A stretch of 64,000 bases of DNA from the NCBI GenBank assembly GCA_024138015.1, contig JAMXBB010000001.1:135555188-135619187 (forward strand), read 5' to 3'. This stretch comes from Lumnitzera littorea. Its lineage: Eukaryota > Streptophyta > Magnoliopsida > Myrtales > Combretaceae. The position numbers and the translations under genes were made by a program. This document shows positions 25,320-36,428 of this stretch, piece by piece. Each line of letters starts with the position of its first letter. Positions within the stretch are counted from its first letter, which is position 1. Under the pieces are notes generated by a model, which made no database searches, was not told where the DNA came from, and worked only from the letters and a program-made list of their open reading frames with translations.

Positions 25320-25845
25320 TTGTAAGGTTTAATGTTACAAATGATACTAAACTTTGCTAAGATGTGCAATTTATTACATATACATTAAAAAGATCAATGT
25401 ACTACCTAATTGAAGTTTTTTAGTCATTTTTACTACTTGGATATAAGAATAAACCAAGAATTGACCTATGATCGTCAGTGGGTTGAATAACCCACTTTTT
25501 GAAGTAAATTGCGATCTACTTTGCCTTAAATAGCCATTTTGGCTACCTTAAGGATAGGGGGTGGCCCGTAGGCACCTAGTGGAGGGTTGTACAACTCTCC
25601 ATAGGTCGTCCCTCTACTAGGTGGTTGCTGGCCATCTCTAGCCTTAGGGTAGTTAAAATTTTCAATTTTTATTTCGCCCATTATGATTACATCAACGCAT
25701 AAACTTAACAAAGTTAGTTTAGGTAGTAAAAATGATCACAAAATTTTCAATTAAGTGATAAATCAACCTTTTCAAAGTACATGTAGTAAAATTAACATTT
25801 TGGCAAAGCTTGAGTACGTTAACCTTATCTACAACAACGTGTTAT
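25320..25845. mobile_element. Foldback element (MITE-like palindrome)
   Basis: The two halves are inverted repeats around a centre near 25597. The inner arms pair CACCTAGTGGAGGG (about 25580) with its near-complement about 25610-25625. The middle arms pair CATTTTTACTACTTGG at about 25425 with the reverse of a TTAGGTAGTAAAAATGATCA block at about 25718. The outer arms pair an AAGGTTTAATGTTAC end with the reverse of GTTAACCTTAT near 25820. Arms match imperfectly over about 250 bp each. I could not define a target duplication, so the superfamily and exact ends are open. Confidence 0.55.
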
Positions 25846-26030
25846 ACTTCTCTAGAACATAACATGCTATGTGTATGCCTCTAAACAAGTTTAATGTTCT
25901 TTTGCAATAAAGCTAAACAAAATTCTTTAAACCATAATTAGCTATTCTTCAGGTTCTAGGTCTAGTAATAAGCCTAATAGGTCCTTTATTCATATTAGTT
26001 TGCTTATATACAAATTCTTAGGGATACTAC

Positions 26031-28101
26031 TAAGGGTGAGTGGGTATATGATGGGTAGGGTATAAGGCTCTACCTGTATCTTATCCTGTAGATACAAGTT
26101 CATAAACTTTATTACCTATACCTTAACATACAACACTTTGGAACGACCCTATACCCTATACCCTATACCATGTAAATTACAAGGTACCTTATAAAACTTG
26201 TAAATTTTTTTTTAACAAAAATTTCAATATGATTAAATTGTATTTATTTTCCTTTCCTTCTAATTTCTTTCATTTATTTTTCTTTTTGATTATTTTCTTC
26301 ACTAAACCTTATTATACAAACATATCGGTTGACGTGAAATCTCAATCTCAACTTTTAGTACTAAATAAATATTTGGGGATTGACTTACTTTGGTAATAAG
26401 AATATTTCTAAATTACAAATTATAATCTCTCAATTCATAGTCAACATCCATAATAATGCTCCATGCATCATAATTCCTAAATCTTAATCTATCAACTAAT
26501 TTTTTTTTCAAACCTAGTACAAACCCTAATCTTAGATAAGGGAAAAAAGTATAAATGCTAATCTTGAATAAATCTTAACTTAAATAATGTTATATAAATT
26601 TATTACAGGATATTTTTCAAACCTAATGCAAAGAAATTATTGCATAAAAAAAAGTCAATAACATACCTTGTTTAGGCGGCTTCACACAGATTTTTTCTTT
26701 CTTTTTTTTCTTTAGTCTAGTTAGACATAATAAATAAAGAAGATGGAGTGGAAAGAAAATGTAGTAAAGAAAAGACTAAGGAAGAGAGATTGACATGAGA
26801 TATTAGGTTTAGTTTAAGGTTGATGATATGCTCTAATGTGGATAAATACACGACGTCTAATATCGCGTGAACTAAGGGGATGGGTTCGAACCTCGAGATG
26901 GTTGTCGAAAGTTGAGCAGGGGTCCTTGTGCACCAACGGTAGATATAATGTACCAAAGCCTCACAAGCTCTGGTTACACTTGATATGACACACAAGTGAA
27001 GCTGGAGGTCACTCAATACTAATCCACGCTCAATGGCTTAGATAAGAGTAGTTAAGAGGAAGCAAGTTACACTTAGCTCACACAAGAAGGAAAAAATGTC
27101 TGAATGTTAATTGTATTCGTTTGTTGTGGCTTTTACAATACACAAGTATTTATAGGACTTAATTAGGGTAAATCCTAGGTTAGTGTAAATTATAAAAAGA
27201 ATTCCTATTAGTAAAGGAAATGGAATAATTTACAAGGGTAATGTTGTAAATAAGCAAAAAGAATATCTAGTGATAGAAAAGGACAGTACAGATGTTAGGA
27301 AAAGATAATGCGTATGTCAGTTGTTTATTCTATGCTCTTAATAACATTATTAGTTGAGTAAAGCAAGTTCTGAATAAGTCGGGTTAGCGTTAGCAATTTA
27401 GCAACTTGCCAGCTCAAATATTCGGGACTGGGAAAGGGTTAGTTTAGGCGATGGCTCATTGTCAGGTCGGTCTCAGGAAGTCAGCTTTAGAGAGTTGTTA
27501 GCTTAACCTCGGCACAAATCAGTTCGGCAATATTCTGATTTGATAATTAGACAGGTATGTTATCGGGAGGTCATCTTAGCACGTTCGTTGGTCATCTTAG
27601 TAGCTTATTGGATGATGTGAAGAGAAAAGCAACTCAGCAGGTTAGATTGGGGAATGCATTGCTCCTTAGCATTTAACTTACCTTGGATAGCTTAGCGAAT
27701 CATCTGAGTAAGTCCTCAAACTCGGGAGTGTATAATTAGTCCATGATCTCTATTAATTTCTCATTGGCTAAGTTTTGTTTTTTTTTTTTTTAAGTCCATA
27801 CAAATGAAATTGTATTCTTTTTTATTTATTAATGTTATTTAATTATTATCATAAGGTAGGTACAAGATGTCTTGAAACTTGTATTCTATATACTTCATAA
27901 TACAAGTTCGTATACAATACAGGTTCAAAGGTGGGTACATGGTACCCTAACCTCATACACGTTTACTACCCTTTAAGTACAAGTTTTAAGAAATTATTAC
28001 TTGAAACTTATCCTATGATCTTAAATATCAATCCAAAACCTACTTGATTGAGTAGAGTTTAGCTGGGTATCCTGTAAGATAGGGTTACCTGCTCACCCCT
28101 A
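26031..28101. mobile_element. Non-autonomous hAT-like element
   Basis: The left terminus TAAGGGTGAGTGGGTA and the reverse of the right terminus, TAGGGGTGAGCAGGTA, form a terminal inverted repeat with three mismatches. Subterminal regions share GGGTA/GTACC-rich wording, as in hAT elements. Left 8-mer GATACTAC (26023-26030) and right 8-mer GGTATTAT, or GGTAT plus CAC if the adjacent D2 insertion is removed, agree at 5 of 8 positions with only transitions. No transposase is present. An LTR-like block fills much of the interior. Confidence 0.5.
26880..27760. repeat. Probable gypsy LTR-like insert inside the hAT-like element
   Basis: About 26940-27010 has ATATAATGTACCAA and TTGATATGACACACAAG, blocks also found in the family A LTRs near 5940-5990. 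The rest has the same general layout: a TTTATAGGACTTAATTAGGG region, then GTCAG/TCGG-rich wording. Ends are approximate and I found no duplication. The frame 26717-27016 falls across it and is not a gene. Confidence 0.4.
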
Positions 28102-28106
28102 GGTAT

Positions 28107-31084
28107 TATTATGCCCCAAATTCCCAAAGTCCCAAAGTCTCAAAGTCACAATAGTCCCACCATGTAAACCAACCTATGACAGTAATTGACCTTATAATGC
28201 CTATCATATATATGATCTACATAAGGTGTCGACGACTCTTCGCTTTGAAGTAAATAGTTTAATTAGAACTTTAGCTAAAATTTACATAAAAGTTAGAACT
28301 ATCATTCATATATATATAATTACATTCATATTATCTCAAAATCTCAGGAAATTACACAAACTACGATAATCACTAACTTACATCTCATAACTCTGTTCAT
28401 ATATCTACAAATACTATCAAGACATTAAAAGACTTAATCGTATAGCCATTTGATCTTCACTCCCCATGGCCTTAAAAAAGAATTGACCTCAGGATAGTTA
28501 TAACGTAGCATATTAGTCAAAAGTTAGAACCTGTAAAAGAATTTATATAGGTATGAGCAACTACAGCTTAGTAAATTAAATTGGAGACTTATGAAAGTAT
28601 AACAAGTACAAATAAGGTTATCAGACAATTAATTATATGCAATGCAATAAGCAAGTGATATCACACAACGTGGTCCGGTTTGTTGTGAAATCAAGTAATT
28701 TCACCTACTCTAATCCGGGTTAAGGAGCTTTTATTAATGAAATAACTTATAACCAAATCTAGGTTTGTGTAATGGGGACATTACTGCTCTCAAGATTATC
28801 CTTCAAACCAATGCTTTCATCCTCACTGTAACCTCCTCTCCTGTCACTTAGTTCGGCTAAGGATGTAGGAAAAACCCTTATGCTTTCCAGTGTTATCTTT
28901 TTTGAAGATGTCGGTATTTAGTTAGAGAATCTTAATGATTCCTTCAAGGGTTGCAATGCATGTCAAATTAAGGTATTTAGGTCGGTTATGATTAGGTACG
29001 GTATTGGGTGATTAGACAATTTCATACCGGTCCATACATATCAATCACCAAATACAACATAGGATTCAACACGAAATTAGATACTCAAGCACATACATCC
29101 ATAACTACTTGCAAATACAATAAAATACAATCATAAGTCTTCAAGTACTCCAAAATACGACGAAGTATTATACCCAACTTACTTGGAATCCTTGGTTGCT
29201 CAATCACTTGTCGCAGGTCGACTCATCTCCATGTCCTATAATATATAATATAAATATGTTTTTAGTATTTATATCCTCATGATATATATATCCTAGGTTT
29301 ATGATTTAACTTAACTTATCATATATACATATTATTTATTACCGATTCATTATAAGTTAGTTTTGGGTTTGGTTTCCGAATCCGATTCTGGTTCAGGCTT
29401 TAAATCTGTAACAACTACCAATAAATCCTAAAATATGTTCTGAACTCTCATATGAAATTAATCACATTAGGCTCAAGTATCTTAAATATCATGCTTAGTT
29501 CTAAATCAATATTCTATTCTACTTGGTACATTTAAATTCTTATTAGGGTATCAAGTTTATTTTCGATGTAACAAAATTTTATATTTTTCGTAGAATTACC
29601 TAAAATTAAGTTTTGTACCAGATTTAATACGCATTAATATTATTATTAGATTATCCAATTTAACCCATTATTTTATATTTATTAAATTTCAAGTTCACAT
29701 ATTATCAAATAACCTATATTTATTACATACTTCCTATGATAAATGCATTTAATGCTTTGAGTGTTATGATTATGCTACCATATCAGAAATTAATATCTCT
29801 AAACATTTAATTACCCTTTAAATAAGTAATTATTCATTTAATTACCTAATTAGTAAAAAATTACTCATTTTATTCATCATTTTAAGGCTTAAAAATTACT
29901 TAAAATTTTTGAAAATTAATTTCATAAAAATGGCTTCATAGCACTGTTATATATCACTAAAGTAATCTATAGAAAAAATTTGAGCTAAAAACTACACTTC
30001 TAAGCCTATTTATTTTTAAATCGAAACATGCTCGGTTTCTTAAGTACCTTATATCAACAAATGTAATTAAACCTAATCATTATTTTTCCCTAAATCTACA
30101 TACAATAAAATAATATAATAACAACGTTCATAATTTTCTGGATATAATTAATAATTTTAATAATTTTTGCAAAATTGGTTGGAAAATTGGACTTACCTAT
30201 TTCTTGGGCTTCCACCTACCTACGACGGTCTAAGGTGTGTCTGTCAGTCTAGGTGGTTGGTTTGGACTGTGGTGGTGGTGATGGTTCAATTCCAGGTGGT
30301 GGTGGTGATGGTTCAGTTTCAGGTGGTGGTGGTGGTTTGTGGGTTTGGTCTAATTGTTTCTAATATATAGATTTTTGTAAATTTTTGTAAAAACCTTAAT
30401 TTTCTCTCAATTTCGACTCTCTCCAATTTTCTACAACTCCCAACAGTCTAAATGAGCTTCTGTAAAAATTGGGCTATTTATAGAGCCATAAAGAAATTTT
30501 GGTGTATTAATTTTGACTAGACATGTACATTATCCACTTCTATTTGCCTTTCTAAATGGATTAATTTAATAAGCTAATTTTTTTTTCTTCTTTCTTCAGC
30601 AGCCACAACCCAAATTTGGATTTTTCTCTACTTCTCTGATATTTTTCTTATTTTTCCTTGATTTTTAAAATAATTTTCTTTAATTATTTGGCAAATTTCT
30701 AGCAATTTTCAAGCATTTTAGGTAAATTCGCGTATTTTTACCTACACATAAATACATATGGAGTACAAGTAAATACTTCTAAATATTATTTATGTTATTC
30801 TATGATTTTTAGTATGCATATAATTTATTTTTAGCGATTTGTTAGTTATCGGAATGTGTTTTGTATATTTCCGACAAATAATGGATAATATACTTAAAAT
30901 TTAAAAATTTTATATTCTATTATTTTATTACTTATTTTCTTAAATTTAAACTTATGAGGTCATTTTTACTAATTTTTAACTTTATTTTATAATTTAAACG
31001 CTATCGAATCATCTAACCGATCACTCTAAACTTTACGTACTAAGTTCGATCTTATGGTTATGGGGCTTATATTTAGGGCTTACA
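28107..31084. mobile_element. Long solo LTR, family D copy 2 (D2)
   Basis: The unit is 2978 bp, starting TATTATGCCCC (TG decayed to TA) and ending AGGGCTTACA. Flanking pentamers are GGTAT (28102-28106) and AGTAC (31085-31089), identical at three positions and differing by transitions at two. It is homologous to D1 and D0 over most of its length. It contains a degenerate GGTGGT run at about 30262-30330 that produces a spurious frame at 30167-30370. There is no internal retroelement region. Confidence 0.7.
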
Positions 31085-31459
31085 AGTACCACCAAGGCAA
31101 GTTTGGAATGGGTTTTGCAAAACTCAAACTTAACCTAATATCTTATAAGGTTTTTAACTTGTTTTTAAAACCTGGTCTTATAGGGTTTTATAAAATTTTT
31201 TAAAAATCTAACTCGATGTAGTAATAATAAAAAATAAAAAAGAAACGATTTGTTGATGTATACAAAAAATAAAGGAAATGACGTATGGTTTGTTTTGAAT
31301 AATAAAGTAAATAGCATATGGTTATTCAAAGTCCAAACCAACTACTTTTTACTTTAAATTAATACATGATTAATGAAAAGGAGATGGGTGGAGATTGAGG
31401 AATGTGGTTGACTAATTAAGGGAAAGAGTAAAGGTGAGAGAAGAGAGTTATAGAGAGTG
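31085..31459. other. Stretch between D2 and the Athila-like LTR
   Basis: AT-rich, with no gene. Wording such as AACCTGGTCTTATAGGG resembles the subterminal parts of the hAT-like element nearby, but I cannot define ends. Confidence 0.35.
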
Positions 31460-33190
31460 TGATAAGCTCTTAATTGACTATATTTATTATAGTGATTGTT
31501 AGTTATTTTTCCTTGAAATTTAGGTTTACATTAAGAAAATGATGCTTAATTGAGTAAAATTTTGATTTTTAGATTTTAAAATATTCTTTGGAAGAAAATA
31601 GAAAAATAAAAACAAGTTTTATTCAAGTCGGAGTTAAATCGAAGAAGTTATGAAGTTTGGAAGTGACATAAGCAGTAACATGACTGTATTGGTTGTAAGG
31701 AAGATTTTTGAGTAGAAAAGAGCAATGATTGTGACATGACTTAGGAGATACGATCGTATCCCAAGTTATATTGATAGTAGATTTAAAAAGATTTGTAAAG
31801 ATTTAGTGAGTCTTTGGGCGACATAACTAGTGATACAATTGTGTCACTAGGTTGTGTCGTTTGCAATGAAGGTAAAAAACACATGCATTATAAAAGAGAT
31901 CTTTAGGGATTTTTGACACACTTTTCATACGACCTTTAGAGAGACTCAAAGGGCAGAAACACATAAGAGAGCTACATACTCTGGAATTCAAGATTTAAGA
32001 AACTTTATTAGTTTTCATGGCTTTTCTTTTTATGTTTTCACTAGATTTTATTCAAGATTGTTCTTTTGCATTGATTAGCACGTAAATTCATTGTATCAAG
32101 GTTTTGTAGAACCTAGAATTGCCATGTGACGTTGAGTTTTATTAGATCTAATAAAAATCTTTACATTCTTTAATTCAATTAGGTGTTTTTGATTGCTTTA
32201 GATTGATATTTCCTAAGGTATTGATCTAAAATATGATATTGTATAAAGAAATGATGAGATTACTTGTATGATTAGATTTAGGCATAATTGATGAAGATTA
32301 TTGCAAGCTTAGAGATAAGTTACAAGGTTTTTTCAGTTGTTAATTGATATGTTTAAGAGAATTTGTTATTCTTTAATGAGATATTTAATTATACTATTGG
32401 GAAGAGATTCTAATAAGTAATTTAAAATTTAAGGTTAATAGAATTGAGAAAGTTATTAACTTTATTAGAGATTTTTCCTAATTAAGGAAATTAGAAATTC
32501 AATTAGATTATCTTTTGTAGAAGTCACATACGTAATTCTAGGGAAAGTAAGATCCAGATGCGAAGTTGAATTTTGAAGTTAAATTTATGAATTAATTGCT
32601 TTCTTGTTAGTTATTTTAGTTGACTCTTGATTATTTTTTAATTTAGTTATTAGCAAAAATTTAGATTAATTTCTTTTAATTTTTTGAATTCAAATTTCAC
32701 TAGTTAAATAATAAAGAACTAGTTAGTATTAGTAATCATAATCCTTATGTGAATTATATTTGTTTTTCAAAGAATTATACTACTATTGATAGGTGTGCTT
32801 CCTTATACCAAGTATTTTGCATCATTGCCGAGGACATGTAATATTAAGAATGTTAGTCGCTTTATTAATCTAACCATTACTTCTTTATTTTTCTTCATTT
32901 ATTTTCCTTCTTGTTTTCTTTTATTTCTTTAGTGTGATCTTGAAGTAATTTTGCATATCCTTTAGTGCAGTGCATGCCTAGAAATCTTTTACGAGACTTG
33001 ATTTAAATTGACCCCGAGATCGAGAGTATAGCTTTGAGGAATTTGAGACAATTGTGAGGCGATTAATCAAGAGTCTCTTTTGAGAATTAAAGGCGAAGCT
33101 GAACTAAACAAGCAAGAATCAGATCATGAAAATATACTCGACGATGAGATGGCCAACAACGGTGACAATAATAGAACCATGTTAACCCTA
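31460..33190 (+). mobile_element. Athila-like gypsy fragment: 5' LTR, primer site and gag start
   Basis: A 1351-bp LTR runs from TGATAAGCTC (31460) to TGCTTCCTTATACCA (32810). It is followed after a short spacer by a decayed tRNA-Asp-type primer site. Then comes a gag N-terminus with PRNLLRDL, IDPEIESIALRNLRQL and MANNGDNNRT, wording typical of Athila gag. The reading stops at about 33190, where unrelated sequence begins; no further pol is visible. LTR length, primer type and gag start agree on the Athila lineage. A diverged relative of the LTR occurs at 62383. Confidence 0.7.
32817..32834 (+). other. Primer-binding site, tRNA-Asp type, decayed
   Basis: TTGCATCATTGCCGAGGA matches the usual Athila primer site (TGGCGCCGTTGCCGGGGA) at 13 of 18 positions. 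Four of the five changes are transitions, three of them in CpG dinucleotides. Confidence 0.6.
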
Positions 33191-36108
33191 TAGGGTTTTT
33201 AGTGAGTTAGGTAGGTCAAAAATTCTATAATGACCTATCTAATGACATCTCTACAAATTCTTCAATAGCTTGGAGCAATTGTTAAAAGTGATTCGTTCCT
33301 TAAGAATCTGTGTGAAATCTATATTCACATGTATGTTTTCAAAAGGATATACATATAGAACTTATATTTTCAAGTTTGCCACCTTGAAACAAAATATAAG
33401 TTTCCTTTTAAAAATGTCATTTTCCATAAAAGAAATCTATCTTACTCTATCCCGTTGAAAAATCAATATTTATACCATTTGATTATAAAAACCTTTAACT
33501 AATTATATTTGAGTTATGTATATTTAAGCCAATAATAGAGATTTGTTGAGTCTATTTTTTGAATCTAAATAACATGTTATGAAAGTGCATTTAAGCAAAG
33601 AAGCGGATGAATGGTTAAATTAAAGTTTATATATATATTTATATATTCCCTGATTTCCTATATTGTATTTTCTTTATACTAAAATTATTATTCTCTCTCT
33701 CTCTCTCTATATGTGTGTGTGTGCATACACTTACACAATAACTATAGCGATGTGGTTCAATTTTATTTGTAAAATTTTTTTCTCTATTCTAATCATATAG
33801 TCTCTCTAACATTTGTGAAAGTATAATTAAAGATGCTAACAACGTATAGATGACCACATAATAGGAGTCAGCAAGTGATCCTACTATAACCTTACTTCAT
33901 TAGGTAGGTTTCGGGTTGATAACAAATATTATAGAGTAGGTTCCGTAAAACAAAATAGGTTCAGGATAGTAATTTCATGAAACCTACTCTCATGGAGTGA
34001 GGTATATGTATGACATTAAGGTACTATGTATATATCTTGGAACATGTACTTTAAAGTATATATTATACAATTTTTAGGGTACCTCATACTTGCTTTATAA
34101 TAATAATTAAATAATACTACTAAATAAGAAAATTAACACTTGCATTTTTTTTAATCTTAAAGAAATAATAGTAAAAACCTAACTTATGATACAACCCGAA
34201 AAAGACACTCTTATTTCTATTGTCCGGTTCATCTCTCTTGTTCTTGTTCTTCTTTTTTATTTTATTTTTTTAAGTAAAACCTTCTCTCTCTTTTTTATTA
34301 TCTCATTTTCATGCTACTTTCTTCCTCTTTTACCAACCCTAATCTATCAAGATATTAAAATATCTCAATTTTTAACTTATCATTTAATATATTTTATTAG
34401 AGTTACTTAGCATACGATTTTTGTATTTTGTGTATAATAATTTTATTTTGATGATTCAAAAAGAAAAAATAAAGAATATTCTCTATTCTACTTACCAAAT
34501 TTTCATATTATTACGATTAAATATATCGTAGATATAAGAACTTTTCAAATTATTATTATTTTGTTCATTAGCATAGTTACATGTTGATATGGATTATATG
34601 TTTGCATAATATTTCGAAAGAGGATAAAATTAAAAGAAAAATTCTATAGAATATCTTATATTCTGTAAAATTTATCAGACATAAGATAGTTTCAAGATAC
34701 TACAGAATAAATTAAGATAAAAAATTTAAAAGAACTGTACTTATAAAGTAGACTATATATAATATATTATATCCTATCCATTTTATATCCATTCTTTCTT
34801 ACTGAATGCTCATCACAATTAAAAGAATAATGTAAAAGAAGCACAACAGAATTAGAGAATCATCTTAGTTGTGCCTAGCTCAGAAATCACGTCTTTTTTT
34901 CTTGGAGTATTGGTCCATCAAAGTTTGCCATTGCAAATTAAATAAATAATGTACTTAACACCTCACATGCAAACTTACAGGCGAGTACTACTAGAGATTC
35001 ATTGTCACGTTAAAGCCTGTGAGTAAAGAAATCAAATAAACGAAGGATAGTTAGCGTTTTTACTTTTTCCTTTTTTAATAGAGCGAGAAGAGTAAAGGTT
35101 AAGTGAGTTTAAGCATAGGAGGCTTTTTCTTCGAGTTAAATGTAGATATTGAAGTCCGAGTCTAAATTGGACAACGGATAATGAGTTGGGTTGGGTTTAG
35201 TTACTCGAAACGGTGCCTGAGTCCGACCTCGATCTAACGTAGGATTCCATCCTTTACAAAATATTATTTTTTTTTTCCTTAAAACGAAGGTTAAGATTAA
35301 TATAATTTAATGATATAAATATTATTTTTTAATAAAATAAAAAGAATTCGATTCTTTTATAAAAAATTATATAATAATTAGGAAAAGAAAACATTTAAGA
35401 TCAACCGCTTGTAAAAGAATTTTTAAAATTACTTTTATCTATCCAATTTTCACTCGACTGCATTAATCTCAAACGTAAGAGAAGAAAACCGATCTTTTTC
35501 ATGCACAACTAATTTACATAAATAATATAATTAATTATAATGAAGTTAAATAAATTAATAAATATATTAAAAATCTGATAAGTATAAAAAAAACTGAAAA
35601 TTAACATAATTTAAGAAAAAGAGGGGAACAACCATCCCAAAGTCCGTCCTTTCAATGTTTGGAATAGTTATAAGACCATTTATATCTTATAGCAACCCGT
35701 CTAGTGTTATTAGATATAATATTAATATATTAAAAAACTTTTTTTTTTTTAAATAACTTCCTATTTTATTCTTAAATTTCGTAGATAAAGTTTAAGCATT
35801 TTTTTAAAACTATTTGCGAGTCCTATTGTTATATCTTTATCAATAAAAAGTTAAAAGGAAAAAAAGAAAAAAGAAAATTTAAACTCTAACCTTACTTGTC
35901 AGAGTAATCCAACACTTCCAAACAATTCCATGTCATCTCCCTCCATCGGTCAAGTTACCCTATTTTGGTTTCTTCGCAAGGAGAAAAGAGCCAAGCAACT
36001 TGCTTGCGGATGCGAGATGCTCTAAAATAAAAGTTGGCTTGTATTGGTATTAAACATTATTACACGTGATGTACTAATCCTAATCTAGTTTTTATTTTCC
36101 AATTATTA
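33191..36108. other. AT-rich intergenic stretch upstream of NRAMP copy 1
   Basis: I see no gene. The block 33880-34090 repeats GTAGGTTTCGGGTT and GGGTACCTCAT-like wording reminiscent of hAT subterminal sequence. The open frames 33270-33458 and 34186-34410 are low-complexity and hydrophobic through AT bias only. Confidence 0.45.
33691..33724. repeat. (CT)n-(TG)n compound microsatellite
   Basis: A run of CT dinucleotides followed by ATATGTGTGTGTGTG. Confidence 0.85.
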
Positions 36109-36132
36109 GGGGGGGGGGGGGGGGTGGGGGGG
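36109..36132 (+). promoter_or_regulatory. G16-T-G7 tract upstream of NRAMP copy 1
   Basis: Sixteen G, one T and seven G form an almost pure G run about 290 bp before the start codon of NRAMP copy 1. Such a run can form a G-quadruplex on the + (non-template) strand. Whether it regulates the gene is not shown by sequence. Its exact length may also be an assembly artefact. Confidence 0.6.
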
Positions 36133-36383
36133 AAATTGCATAACGGTGTGGAGCCGGCCCAACATTACTTTATTGTACGAGGAATATTCTCATGCTCAGG
36201 ACTCGACCACTCGGCGCTTCTCCTCCTCCGATCCGACTCCATGGATTGTCACGAGCAATGAAAAAAAGTAGTCAGGAAACACCCCTTCTTTCACGGCATA
36301 ACTTAAGGCAATAGTCAATTTTAGTAAAACTCTCTCTCTTACAAGCCATCCATTTTTCACTTCAAATCCACCTCTGAATTTGC

Positions 36384-36428
36384 ATGTCTTTCACGAACAA
36401 AGTAAGTTCCTGCCAAGAAAATGCATAA
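36384..36428 (+). promoter_or_regulatory. Upstream ORF overlapping the NRAMP copy 1 start
   Basis: A 14-codon frame (MSFTNKVSSCQENA, then TAA) starts 37 nt before the main ATG. It ends eight nt into the coding region in another frame, its TAA lying at 36426-36428. If it lies in the transcript, ribosomes using it would pass the main ATG. The next in-frame Met of the main ORF is residue 27 (36499), which would still leave the dileucine motif and all membrane segments. Copy 2 has no ATG in the 100 bases before its start. Confidence 0.5.

Noticed and set aside
26885..26905. GGTTCGAACC motif as a tRNA or SINE B box
   Set aside because: The palindromic motif resembles a B box, but no convincing A box or tRNA fold lies upstream, so I do not call a SINE or tRNA.
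30262..30345. GGTGGT-rich repeat as a Gly/Val-rich protein
   Set aside because: Simple-sequence tract inside the D2 LTR; not conserved as a frame in D1.
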